A program made the translations under genes and the position numbers. The notes beneath the pieces are model-generated. The model worked only from the letters and a program-made list of their open reading frames with translations. It did no database searches and was not told where the DNA came from. 64,000 nucleotides of DNA from Neoarius graeffei. Its lineage: Eukaryota > Chordata > Actinopteri > Siluriformes > Ariidae. This document shows positions 44,758 through 55,180 of the stretch, one piece after another; position 1 is the first letter of the stretch, and each line of letters opens with the position of its first letter. Location: assembly GCF_027579695.1 (NCBI RefSeq), contig NC_083587.1, positions 53,575,521 to 53,639,520 on the forward strand, in the 5' to 3' direction.

Positions 44758-46361
44758 CAACCCCGATTCCAAAAAAGTTGGGACAAAGTACAAATTGTAA
44801 ATAAAAACGGAATGCAATAATTCACAAATCTCAAAAACTGATATTGTATTCACAATAGAACATAGACAACATATCAAATGTCGAAAGTGAGACATTTTGA
44901 AATGTCATGCCAAATATTGGCTCATTTGAAATTTCATGACAGCAACACGTCTCAAAAAAGTTGGGACAGGGGCAATAAGAGGCTGGAAAAGTTAAAGGTA
45001 CAAAAAAGGAACAGCTGGAGGACCAAATTGCAACTCATTAGGTCAATTGGCAATAGGTCATTAACATGACTGGGTATAAAAAGAGCATCTTGGAGTGGCA
45101 GCGGCTCTCAGAAGTAAAGATGGGAAGAGGATCACCAATCCCCCTAATTCTGCGCTGACAAATAGTGGAGCAATATCAGAAAGGAGTTCGACAGTGTAAA
45201 ATTGCAAGGAGTTTGAACATATCATCATCTACAGTGCATAATATCATCAAAAGATTCAGAGAATCTGGAAGAATCTCTGTGCGTAAGGGTCAAGGCCGGA
45301 AAACCATACTGGGTGCCCGTGATCTTCGGGCCCTTAGACGGCACTGCATCACATACAGGCATGCTTCTGTATTGGAAATCACAAAATGGGCTCAGGAATA
45401 TTTCCAGAGAACATTATCTGTGAACACAATTCACCGTGCCATCCGCCGTCGCCAGCTAAAACTCTATAGTTCAAAGAAGAAGCCGTATCTAAACATGATC
45501 CAGAAGCGCAGATGTCTTCTCTGGGCCAAGGCTAATTTAAAATGGACTGTGGCAAAGTGGAAAACTGTTCTGTGGTCAGACGAATCGAAATTTGAAGTTC
45601 TTTTTGGAAATCAGGGACGCCGTGTCATTCGGACTAAAGAGGAGAAGGACGACCCAAGTTGTTATCAGCGCTCAGTTCAGAAGCCTGCATCTCTGATGGT
45701 ATGGGGTTGCATTAGTGCGTGTGGCATGGGCAGCTTACACATCTGGAAAGACACCATCAATGCTGAAAGGTATATCCAGGTTCTAGAGCAACATATGCTC
45801 CCATCCAGACGACGTCTCTTTCAGGGAAGACCTTGCATTTTCCAACATGACAATGCCAAACCACATACTGCATCAATTACAGCATCATGGCTGTGTAGAA
45901 GAAGGGTCCGGGTACTGAACTGGCCAGCCTGCAGTCCAGATCTTTCACCCATAGAAAACATTTGGCGCATCATAAAAGGGAAGATACGACAAAAAAGACC
46001 TAAGACAGTTGAGCAACTAGAATCCTACATTAGACAAGAATGGGTTAACATTCCTATCCCTAAACTTGAGCAACTTGTCTCCTCAGTCCCCAGACGTTTA
46101 CAGACTGTTGTAAAGAGAAAAGGGGATGTGTCTCAGCGGTAAACATGGCCTTTCCCAACTTTTTTGAGATGTGTTGTTGTCATGAAATTTAAAATCACCT
46201 AATTTTTCTCTTTAAATGATACATTTTCTCAGTTTAAACATTTGATATGTCATCTATGTTCTATTCTGAATAAAATATGGAATTTTGAAACTTCCACATC
46301 ATTGCATTCCGTTTTTATTTACAATTTGTACTTTGTCCCAACTTTTTTGGAATCGGGGTTG
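44758..46361 (+). mobile_element. Tc1/mariner-type element copy B
   Basis: Ends CAACCCCGATTCCAAAAAAG and inverse. TA is present on the right; the left flank is GA, presumably mutated. About 1.6 kb, inverted relative to copy A. Confidence 0.9.
45120..46142 (+). pseudogene. DD34E transposase copy B, single premature stop
   Basis: It starts MGRGSPIPLILR and meets TGA at 45156-45158 where copy A has CGA (Arg), a CpG-type C-to-T change. Downstream is fully open: [32 protein letters not shown] (Asp), [12 protein letters not shown] (Asp), [11 protein letters not shown] (Glu, 34 residues on), to KRKGDVSQR. From the GTG at 45165 the remainder is 325 residues. Confidence 0.88.
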
Positions 46362-46556
46362 TAATTATATATGTATATCCATATGTCTACACGTAAGTTT
46401 ACTACTAATTCCACGCTCACAATGGAGAAGAACAAGATAAAGACAAAACAAATAGACAATGACTCAAAAAAGAACAAAATTAAAAAAATACACCGTAAAC
46501 AGCCAGTTATGATTAATCCCCTTCATCGTTATACCTTATTATTCTGCTTATACTAC

Positions 46557-46732
46557 AGCATCTGCCAGTGATTAATTACAACGTCTTATTTATTATCAAA
46601 TGACACGTTGTGCATTTTTATTAGGGTTTATAGTTAGTTAATGCAGTGCAAACATCCGAGAGACAAGTTAGATCTGGTTCTCAGCTACGTTTATAAGCAG
46701 TAATAAACAGTAATAATTGACAATTATTGGCT
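46557..46732. repeat. Duplicated unique segment, copy 2
   Basis: Partner of 43866-44041. Confidence 0.88.
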
Positions 46733-46736
46733 GAAG

Positions 46737-47106
46737 GCGGGCGGTACGGTGGTGTAGTGGTGAGCACTGTCGCCTCACAGCAAGAAGGTCCGGGTTCGAG
46801 CCCTGGGGCCGGCGAGGGCCTTTCTGTGCGGAGTTTGCATGTTCTCCCCGTGTCCGCGTGGGTTTCCTCCGGGTGCTCCGGTTTCCCCCACAGTCCAAAG
46901 ACATGCAGGTTAGGTTAACTGGTGACTCTAAATTGACCGTAGGTGTGAATGTGAATGGTTGTCTGTGTCTATGTGTCAGCCCTGTGATGACCTGGCGACT
47001 TGTCCAGGGTGTACCCCGCCTTTCGCCCGTAGTCAGCTGGGATAGGCTCCAGCTTGCCTGCAACCCTGTAGAACAGGATAAAGCAGCTAGAGATAATGAG
47101 ATGGAT
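46737..47106 (+). repeat. SINE, full-length copy
   Basis: Head GGGCGGTACGGTGGTGTAGT, complete body, short ATGGATGG tail. Confidence 0.9.
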
Positions 47107-47582
47107 GGAAATCACAATTCCACCTTATCTTTGAATAGTTTTAGACCAAACTTCGTAGCATCTTTAGTGCTTTTAGGAACAGCATTTTCTTTCATCATTT
47201 GTAATTTTTCCTCACTTATGGTGACAAAGCAATTGGTCGCCATTTTGCTGAGTGGCTTGAGGTGATTATTGAGAAATAGTCCGAATCTCTCGACCAATCA
47301 GTGCTGGCGATTTCCAGTAATCACTTCCATGTTTATACTAAACAGTAATTCTCTCACCAACATCTCTCTCTCTCTCTCTCTCTCTCTCTGGCTCTCAAAA
47401 TTGCAGCCTTTTACACAGAAACACAGAAAGCATGAACTCTTCAGTCCCGAAGATTTTCCTGAGCTGGGGAGCTTTGATAATCCCCAAAGTGGATTATTTT
47501 CCCAGAACAGCATGACCCGAAGTGTGTTACTCAGTTTGTACTGTCTATTCTTCTTCAATTACGACTCTAGATATTATCTTCT
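47107..47582. other. spire1 intron 1, no gene seen
   Basis: Contains a (CT)n microsatellite at 47362-47389. Confidence 0.4.
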
Positions 47583-47962
47583 AGGGCGGCACGGTGGTGT
47601 AGTGGTTAGCGCTGTCGCCTCACAGCAAGAAGATCCTGGGTTCGAGCCCAGCAGCCAGCAAAGGCCTTTCTGTGCGGAGTTTGCATGTTCTCCCCGTGTC
47701 TGTGTGGGTTTCCTCCGGGTCCTCCAGTTTCCTCCACAGTCCAAAGACATGCAGGTTAGGCTAATTGGTGACTCTAAATTGACCGTAGGTGTGAATGTGA
47801 GTGTGAATGGTTGTCTGTGTCTATGTGTCAGCCCTGTGATGACCTGGCGACTTGTCCAGGGTGTACCCCGCCTCTCGCCCATAGTCAGCTGGGATAGGCT
47901 CCAGCTTGCCTGCGACCCTGTAGGACAGGATAAGCGGCTACAGATAATGGATGGATGGATCT
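47583..47962 (+). repeat. SINE, full-length copy
   Basis: Complete head and body with a GATGGATGGAT tail. Confidence 0.9.
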
Positions 47963-48770
47963 GAGCAGCATATTACATAAGAGAGCACTTTTCAGATGAA
48001 AAAAGAAAACATAATGAAGGCTACTGGGTTTTGGTGCAAAATGAAGAACTGTCCAGAAGAACTGTGGCTGGGTCTGTAAAATGCTCAGTAAAACCTACAG
48101 CTCATTTCTTTATAAAACTGCACTCACTGTACCTTTTTTTTTAAAGCAAAAGGTCGTCTTACACCAAATACTGACTTTGTTTCATTTATTATGGCTTACT
48201 GTTTATTGTATTGTTGAAACATTTCATTTCAGTACTTTTAAGCCATTTTTCAAAACATTTTACGTTCTACCAACAGCACGTTTTTTTTTTTTTGCAATTT
48301 TATTACAAATTTGCAATTTGATTCAAGTTGATTTTATTTATACTTGCTTTTAAATGATTGATATTGGATTAAACTTATTCTCATACATTTCCACACAGGT
48401 GTATGTGATCAAACAAACAAAAAAAACATTTTTCCAAATGATTTAGGTGTGTATTTATTTTATGTGTCATGGCTTGGTTGATTATACTCTCGGCTAAAGT
48501 CACGCCTGAAGCTACATTACTCAGCCGTGACTCATTATAGGATGTGTCAGGGTGTGTCCGATATCTGTACACAATCAAACATACAGCGCGTTTCCTCATC
48601 CTTCAGGATTAGTTTGCAGGAGTGTTTCAAGAACAATTATATATTGAGATCCACAGGTCCGTAAAATTTAGCCCTTTGCCAGGTAGAATCTTGAATGTGG
48701 GTTGTAAAGCTGGACAACGACCTTCCAGTCCAGACTTGGGCAATATCGATATGGAAATTTTTGTTGACCA
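47963..48770. other. spire1 intron 1, no gene seen
   Basis: AT-rich with several poly-T runs; no supported feature. Confidence 0.4.
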
Positions 48771-48783
48771 GATGTTCAGGGGG

Positions 48784-49158
48784 GGCGGCACGGTGGTGTA
48801 GTGGTTAGCGCTGTCGCCTCACAGCAAGAAGGTCCTGGGTTCGAGCCCCGGGGCCGGCGAGGGCCTTTCTGTGTGGAGTTTGCATGTTCTCCCCGTGTCC
48901 GCGTGGGTTTCCTCCGGGTGCTCCGGTTTCCCCCACAGTCCAAAGACATGCAGGTTAGGTTAACTGGTGACTCTAAATTGACCGTAGGTGTGAATGTGAG
49001 TGTGAATGGTTGTCTGTGTCTATGTGTCAGCCCTGTGATGACCTGGCGACTTGTCCAGGGTGTACCCCGCCTTTCGCCCGTAGTCAGCTGGGATAGGCTC
49101 CAGCTTGCCTGCGACCCTGTAGAAGGATAAAGCGGCTAGAGATAATGAGATGAGATGA
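48784..49158 (+). repeat. SINE, full-length copy
   Basis: 13-bp duplication GATGTTCAGGGGG at 48771-48783 and 49159-49171. Confidence 0.93.
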
Positions 49159-50098
49159 GATGTTCAGGGGGTTTTTTGGCAAACATGCGATCATTCACGC
49201 CAATGATCACAACTGCATTGCCTTTTTTCCGAACTGTATAATGTGCCTGATATTTTGAAGCTTGTATTGTTAGAATAATTAAGCAGAATGTACGGAACAT
49301 TGCTTGCTTTTACTTCTTTTGTCAGGAGACTGATTCCACCCCAAGATAACAGATAACATCCCTGATTCAGCACCACTACTAACCGAGTTGTTCTTTAATC
49401 CTTTAAAGCAGCAGTATGTAACTTTTGGCGAGTTGAAATGTTTAAAAGTGCATATCCTGGACCAATTTTGTGGGTTTTTTTTATATGAAAGTATGTCCCC
49501 AGGGTGGCCGCGGGTCCTTAAAAAGTCTTAAATTTAATTTTCCTAAAATAAGGCCATTAAAAAGTCTTAAATTGTCTTAAATTTCAAACCCCGTGGTCTT
49601 AAATTTTCAATCTTAAATTTATGGAGATTTTACTCAGTCATATCGTTAAAATGTGGTACACTTTGGATGGGGAAAAAGTTTAATCGTTTTTGATGCTCAC
49701 AGTTATACCGCGCAGGCTCCGAATCCACCGGTTGCTAGACACGCACGTGCGTGACAACCACTCAGTGCCTGATCTGTTGTGTAAGTCCTATCGTGTGAGA
49801 GAGAGAGCAGCCCCGCCCCTCTCTACTCCCTGACTCTCCCTTGATCAACGAAGTCTGCGGGGAATTTGTGGTTATTATCGGTACAAACAGCGCGAATCAC
49901 AACTTAAATGAGTGCGGTTCAGTTTGACATTATTGTCAGTCCGTTAGATAAACATTTCATTTTATTAAAATCGAAAATTAATATTTAGAGCCTGTGGGCT
50001 ACAAAAATAAGTCATTAAAGTAGCCGGATGGACTTAATTGTGTAGTCGGCTGTATGGCCGGCAGCCGGCGCTTGTGGAAAGCCCTGTCGAATCAGCTC

Positions 50099-50110
50099 TG
50101 CGCATGCGCC
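50099..50110 (+). promoter_or_regulatory. NRF-1-like site before the 87-residue ORF
   Basis: TGCGCATGCGCC, the same palindromic core as at the cep72 and spire1 promoters. Confidence 0.45.
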
Positions 50111-50126
50111 GTGCGGCACAAAAAAA

Positions 50127-50390
50127 ATGGCAGCCACCATGAAGGAAGGAGATCTGGAGTTTTCAAACATTTGCTTAAGTGTGAAATCGCAAAATGGTAT
50201 TCTAGCGAACAACAAAATAGTAAAGATTCAGAAAAACAAATCATTCAGTGATCATTTTAATAGTGTAATTTCATCCGAACTAGGCCTAACGGTCGATTTA
50301 GAACTACAAAAAGTCCGTGTGTCGGACATTTTAAGTACCTTTGTAAAAGTTTTGCAAATGTTGCAGTCAGCATTTAAAATGCTAACTTAA
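50127..50390 (+). CDS. Unrecognised 87-residue protein inside a DNA transposon
   Basis: Intronless frame: MAATMKEGDLEFSNICLSVK, then KIVKIQKNKSFSDHFNSVIS, ending LQMLQSAFKMLT. The second ATG (50139) has a textbook GCCACCATG context. An NRF-1-like TGCGCATGCGCC lies at 50099-50110, 17 bp upstream, and AATAAA follows at 50452. The composition is protein-like: charged N-terminus, amphipathic helices with LxxVxVxDILxxF spacing, no low complexity. I do not recognise a family and assign no function. It could be a captured host gene, a domesticated transposon protein or a chance frame. Confidence 0.5.
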   Translation: MAATMKEGDLEFSNICLSVKSQNGILANNKIVKIQKNKSFSDHFNSVISSELGLTVDLELQKVRVSDILSTFVKVLQMLQSAFKMLT

Positions 50391-51021
50391 AGTTTTTGTA
50401 CAAGTTTCAGTTGATTAAACCGTCATTTTATTAAATGTGTCTGCTTTTGTAATAAAAAAGTACTGAAAGAAAAAGCAAACACAGCATTGCGATTTCTTAT
50501 CCATCCATTAAAAAATAAATCCCTCCCTCCCGACTGAAAATTTTTTTGCTCACCCGGTGGACAGGAAACGGATTTTTTTTAAGGATGGCCTTGGATTCAA
50601 ACATTGTGACTGCATTCTGATTGTCACATAGTTACAAGTTTATCCGATCCTCCTTATATTGTGTTCCGAGTGTGTGAATGCCTGTCAAGGAAAAGAAATG
50701 AAGTACTTCTACTAGAATAGTGTTTTCTGGTGAATGTTTACAAGAACAATAAGTTACATTAAATTATATAGTTGGGTTTTTTTTTTCAAAAGAATACGTT
50801 TTTGCGTGACTTTAGATTTGGTCTTAATTTTTTTTGGAACATGGTCTTAAAAAGTCTTAAATTTAACTTGGACAAACCTGTAGACACCCTGGTCCCTTTA
50901 CACGCTCATCCAGAAGGGTAATTTTCCACAAGGCCATCTGTCTACAGCAGAAAAAAAATAAAATAACAAAACGCGTCTGGAAAAATCCCATGGGAGTCTG
51001 GAGCCAGATTCGTGACGTCAC

Positions 51022-51191
51022 CTGCGGAAGCGCCAGCAGGCTGCGAGAGCTTTGCACGGTTTCAGTGCACAGCCTGTGTAGACCAAGCGCTCCCATTTCT
51101 CTCTCATTGTCCGGTCTTTTGGAAAACGATGAGTACTAATCCCATCAAGATTGGTGTTGCTACACCCTCCTACGATACGTCTGTTAACCAT
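51022..51191 (-). pseudogene. THAP zinc finger exon, zinc ligand lost
   Basis: Same 170-bp exon as 13751-13920, reading MVNRRIVGGCSNTNLDGIST. The first zinc-binding Cys is Arg (TGT to CGT), so the finger should not fold normally. The donor GCAG/GTGACG is retained. Confidence 0.65.
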
Positions 51192-51775
51192 TTTAATAAT
51201 TACGCGATAACGTTGAAGAAATTTGCAGAAAACCACCAGGTCGTTTTCTCATAAACAAACCAGCGTTGGCATAGGATTCAGAGGGAGGCGTCCCGCACGC
51301 GACGTCACGAAAATCAGCGTTTGCCGGGAAATCCAAATGCCGAGTTTTTTCAGAGGCGGACCAATTCGCCTCAAATGGCTTGATTTCAACTGAATTTTTC
51401 TGGTATTGTGTAAGGTAAAAAAAAAATTGCACAAAGTGCAGAATGTTACAGATATTTAACCAAAGTTTAATATAAAATAGGAGAATTACATTGATCTTGC
51501 TCCTAAATTTACCCGTGATATGCACTTTCAGAGTCCCTGATAGAAATACATTCCGCTATATGGATTAATTTAATAAATGAGACAGTCAGGTCCAAAGATC
51601 TTATTTTCTTAGAACAGAACATTTTTTTAAAATTCATCTTATACTATATCAGTTTGCCAATGTCAGTCCTGCGCGCCTTGGCGTGTGCACGTTAAGGTGC
51701 GCCTTGCGTTGCGCGCGCGCCGTCAACAAGGCCCACCTGTCTCTAATCAATAAACCATGTTTGGACTATTTAAGG

Positions 51776-52147
51776 GCGGCACGGTGGTGTAGTGGTTAGC
51801 GCTGTCGCCTCACAGCAAGAAGGTCCTGGGTTCAAGCCCCGTGGCCGGCAAGGGCCTTTCTGTGTGGAGTTTGCATGTTCTCCCCGTGTCCGCGTGGGTT
51901 TCCTCCGGGTGCTCCGGTTTCCCCCACAGTCCAAAGACATGCAGGTTAGGTTAACTGGTGACTCTAAATTGACCGTAGGTGTGAATGTGAGTGTGAATGG
52001 TTGTCTGTGTCTATGTGTCAGCCATGTGATGACCTGGCGACTTGTCCAGGGTGTACCCCGCCTTTCACCCGTAGTCAGCTGGGATAGGCTCCAGCTTGCC
52101 TGCGACCCTGTAGAAGGATAAAGCAGCTAGAGATAATGAGATGAGAT
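51776..52147 (+). repeat. SINE, full-length copy
   Basis: 13-bp duplication GGACTATTTAAGG at 51763-51775 and 52148-52160. Confidence 0.93.
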
Positions 52148-52284
52148 GGACTATTTAAGGACTGTGCCGATGAAAGGACGGGATGAAGTATTACGCCGTG
52201 TCCTGTGTGCATACTAAGCCTTGTTCTCATTCCTGTGACTTCCTGGTTTTCGACTCCTGTTTTCTCGTATCTTGATCTCATCAT

Positions 52285-52665
52285 GGGGCGGCACGGTGGT
52301 GTAGTGGTTAGCGCTGTCGCCTCACAGCAAGAAGGTCCTGGGTTCGAGCCCCGTGGCCGGCGAGGGCCTTTCTGTGTGGAGTTTGCATGTTCTCCCCGTG
52401 TCCGCGTGGGTTTCCTCCGGGTGCTCCGGTTTCTTCCACAGTCCAAAGACATGCAGGTTAGGTTAACTGGTGACTCTAAATTGACCGTAGGTGTGAATGT
52501 GAGTGTGAATGGTTGTCTGTGTCTATGTGTCAGCCCTGTGATGACCTGGCGACTTGTCCAGGGTGTACCCCGCCTTTCACCCGTAGTCAGCTGGGATAGG
52601 CTCCAGCTTGCCCAAGACCCTGTAGAGCAGGATAAAGCGGCTACAGATAATGAGATGAGATGAGA
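52285..52665 (+). repeat. SINE, full-length copy
   Basis: 12-bp duplication TGATCTCATCAT at 52273-52284 and 52666-52677. Confidence 0.92.
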
Positions 52666-52679
52666 TGATCTCATCATTG

Positions 52680-53216
52680 TTTTTTGCCTCCGATACTCTG
52701 TCCGCACCTCGATTTGACGTCCTGCCTGTTTTCTCCATTACTACCTCTCCTGTTCCTTTGGACGTTCACATCGCACTGTTTATAGTTAGTAAACGTATCT
52801 GCACTTGCATCCGTCATACTCGCACATCTGACAGCCAACAATTACCTTTTTTTGTTGTTGTTGTTTATTAAAGAACAAATCTTATCTGTTTAGTTACTTG
52901 AGTAAATTAGTTCTTGTCGTCACGTATGTATATCGTAGCAGCTATAAACAGTTACTCCTTTACCAGCCTGTTCTTAAATTCTTTTTTGAACACAAGAATA
53001 CAACAAAAATGCCGATTGTTGTGTTACTGAGAAACTGCAAAGCACAAGTTTGTGTGCAGGCTGAAAACGTCAAGGAACAGCCCTAACCTCTGACTGTTAC
53101 CGTAAAGCAGTCGTCAGTGGAAAAATTAGAAACTTCTTTATTAAGAATGTAGTGTAATTCCATGCATTGTAGCTGCATACAAACCCTGACCTTCCTTCTT
53201 TTATTTCTCCCTGCAG
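52680..53216. other. spire1 intron 1, no further gene seen
   Basis: Unique-looking sequence leading into the exon 2 acceptor. Confidence 0.4.
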
Positions 53217-53248
53217 GAAAAGAGCACTCGGCGTCCGCTGTGGTTACG
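53217..53248 (+). CDS. spire1: Probable spire1 exon 2 (32-bp micro-exon)
   Basis: A long pyrimidine tract ending TTTATTTCTCCCTGCAG is followed by 32 bases and a strong GTGAGTGAAG donor. With the single base carried from exon 1 it encodes GKEHSASAVVT and leaves phase 0, where Spire1 proteins continue with the EIIESLG helix. No other good exon lies between 42172 and 64000 on the plus strand. Splice signals and phase are seen; membership in the gene is inferred. Confidence 0.5.
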
Positions 53249-54621
53249 GTGAGTGAAGCTGTCTGTTCCTCTCAGTGTTCTTACAGTATTTTTGACTATT
53301 GAGATAAAGTTTGTATCTTTCAGAAGCGGGCTTGTTTGTGGTTAGAATAGGGCTACCGTGAAAATCGATTTGGTACAGGTCCAAAATACCGGATCATGAA
53401 GTACCAGTACTGTACCGATATAAATTTACACCAAGTATCTGCTTATTTTGTGACTGAAGATGCGTAAATCCTACCACAAAGACGAAAATGTAGCCCTGGA
53501 AAAGACATAAAATGCCGCGCTGAAACTTGAAATCGGAGCCATCTTTGATTTGAGATCCTCTCGCCACAGTCTCACGAGACATTGCGAGAGCTCGGCTGAT
53601 CCAGCGTTCTGATTGGTCAAAAAGACTCAAAAGCAGGTCAGCCATTTTTCCTTTGCTGGCATTGGCAGCCTTTGTTGCTTTGTGTAATTTTGCCGCGTAA
53701 GTTAAAGGCCGCGGACTGCGCGTAGTCTGTAGTACTCTAGTGTAGTCACTTCTCGCTGTGAGACAACTTATGACTTTTTGTCCCAAGTTAACTATAGGGT
53801 GACTGAAAAGTGAGGTAGGAAACCTAGTTATGTTCGGTTTTCTTTGAATAAAGATACTGACAAGTTGTCAACAGTTTATTAATGTTTCTGTCATTATTGA
53901 AGAAGTTCAGAAGAATTTGTCAAATTGTTCAGGTACAGGTCCGGACCTGTACCTAAACCTCTGTACCGGTACCTGTACCTGATGTTAAGTTTAGGTACGC
54001 AGCCCTAGGTTAGAAGGTAGTGTTATGTTTTACAGAGAATAAGACAGATGCAAATAGTATAGTCAGATTTATATATGTGCTGAGACTGGGATTCACGCAT
54101 ACCGTTTTTTCACGGTGAATAATGTTTAATTATCATTAACGCAACAAGCAGAAGGGTAATGGTGGCTCAACGGGTTAAGGCATTGGGTTACTAGTTGGTG
54201 GGTTGAACGTTTGCGCCCCAGAACTGCCAAGCGGCCATTCCTGTTGGCTCAACCTGTCCTACACTCTCAGAAACTAACGTACATTATTATACATACAGGA
54301 CCCTTTCTGATGGAATAAAAACATGTTCTGTTCCCTTCTAGCGGGTTTCATTCATTTGGTTTGATAGCATGCAATATTGTTAGCATATCACTTATCTTAT
54401 GTCACTCCCTCTACCCAATGGAGAATGAGTGTTGAATATGGTTTATGATATTGCATGGTTGTCAAGGCAATATGACGTCACACATCAGAGACGTAAAACA
54501 TCCGCGCTAGCGAGCGACTGTGACAATTTGTAAGCAAACATGGCCGCCAGGTTTGCTTCGTTAAATAGGGAACATTTTGAGAGAATTTTGAAAAAGAAAG
54601 ACGCATTGAACACCCAAAAGT
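53249..54621. other. spire1 intron 2, no gene seen
   Basis: GGTAC-rich segments near 53370-53420 and 53930-54010 look like decayed transposon ends (inverted GGTACAGGTC motifs). A tRNA-like remnant (TGGCTCAACGGGTTAAG, then GGTTGAACG) sits at 54163-54215. Confidence 0.35.
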
Positions 54622-54642
54622 AATCTGTATTGTAATAATAAT

Positions 54643-55004
54643 CTCATCTCATTATCTCTAGCCGCTTTATCCTGTTCTACAGGGTCGCAGGCAAGCTGGA
54701 GCCTATCCCAGCTGACTACGGGCGAAAGGCGGGGTACACCCTGGACAAGTCGCCAGGTCATCACAGGGCTGACACATAGACACAGACAACCATTCACACC
54801 TACGGTCAATTTAGAGTCACCAGTCAACCTAACCTGCATGTCTTTGGACTGTGGGGGAAACCGGAGCACCCGGAGGAAACCCACGCGGACACGGGGAGAA
54901 CATGCAAACTCCACACAGAAAGGCCCTCGCCGGCCCCGGGGCTCGAACCCAGGACCTTCTTGCTGTGAGGCGACAGCGCTAACCACTACACCACCGTGCC
55001 GCCC
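54643..55004 (-). repeat. SINE, full-length copy
   Basis: Perfect 21-bp duplication (AATCTGTATTGTAATAATAA plus T) at 54622-54642 and 55005-55025, the longest in the window. Confidence 0.94.
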
Positions 55005-55054
55005 AATCTGTATTGTAATAATAATAATAATAATATTGGTTGGCTTTTTTTCGT

Positions 55055-55139
55055 GGTATATCAGATATATTCCATTCAGCTACTCGTCTACGATTTGTTC
55101 AATTTCATGCTAGCTGAATGAAATATATCTGATATACCA
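55055..55139. repeat. Palindrome, 28-bp arms
   Basis: TGGTATATCAGATATATTCC at the left is mirrored by the complement at the right with one mismatch. The loop is about 29 bp. Confidence 0.85.
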
Positions 55140-55180
55140 TTCAACACCAGTCAGTATTATTTAATTATTGTACCTATAGG

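Larger units (their letters stand above)
49500..50891 (+). mobile_element. CAGGGTG-ended DNA transposon carrying a small gene-like ORF
   Basis: Left end CAGGGTGGCCGCGGGTCC, right end (reverse) CAGGGTGTCTACAGGTTT. Subterminal AAAAAGTCTTAAATTTAA repeats occur on both sides. GTCCC flanks both ends (49495-49499, 50892-50896); the intact paralogous site at 14040-14052 shows a single copy. The interior holds the ORF at 50127-50390. Confidence 0.72.
49446..51528 (-). mobile_element. THAP-carrying TTAA-type transposon, second copy, with nested element
   Basis: Same family as 13417-14094, inverted. The end at 49446 (AAGTGCATATCCTGGACC) abuts TTAA (49442-49445). The other end, GCACTTT at 51528, has lost its TTAA. 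A separate transposon (49500-50891) sits inside. Confidence 0.68.

Noticed and set aside
50015..50215. 66-codon minus-strand frame overlapping the 87-codon ORF
   Set aside because: Low-information antisense frame; promoter, Kozak and poly(A) signals all favour the plus strand.
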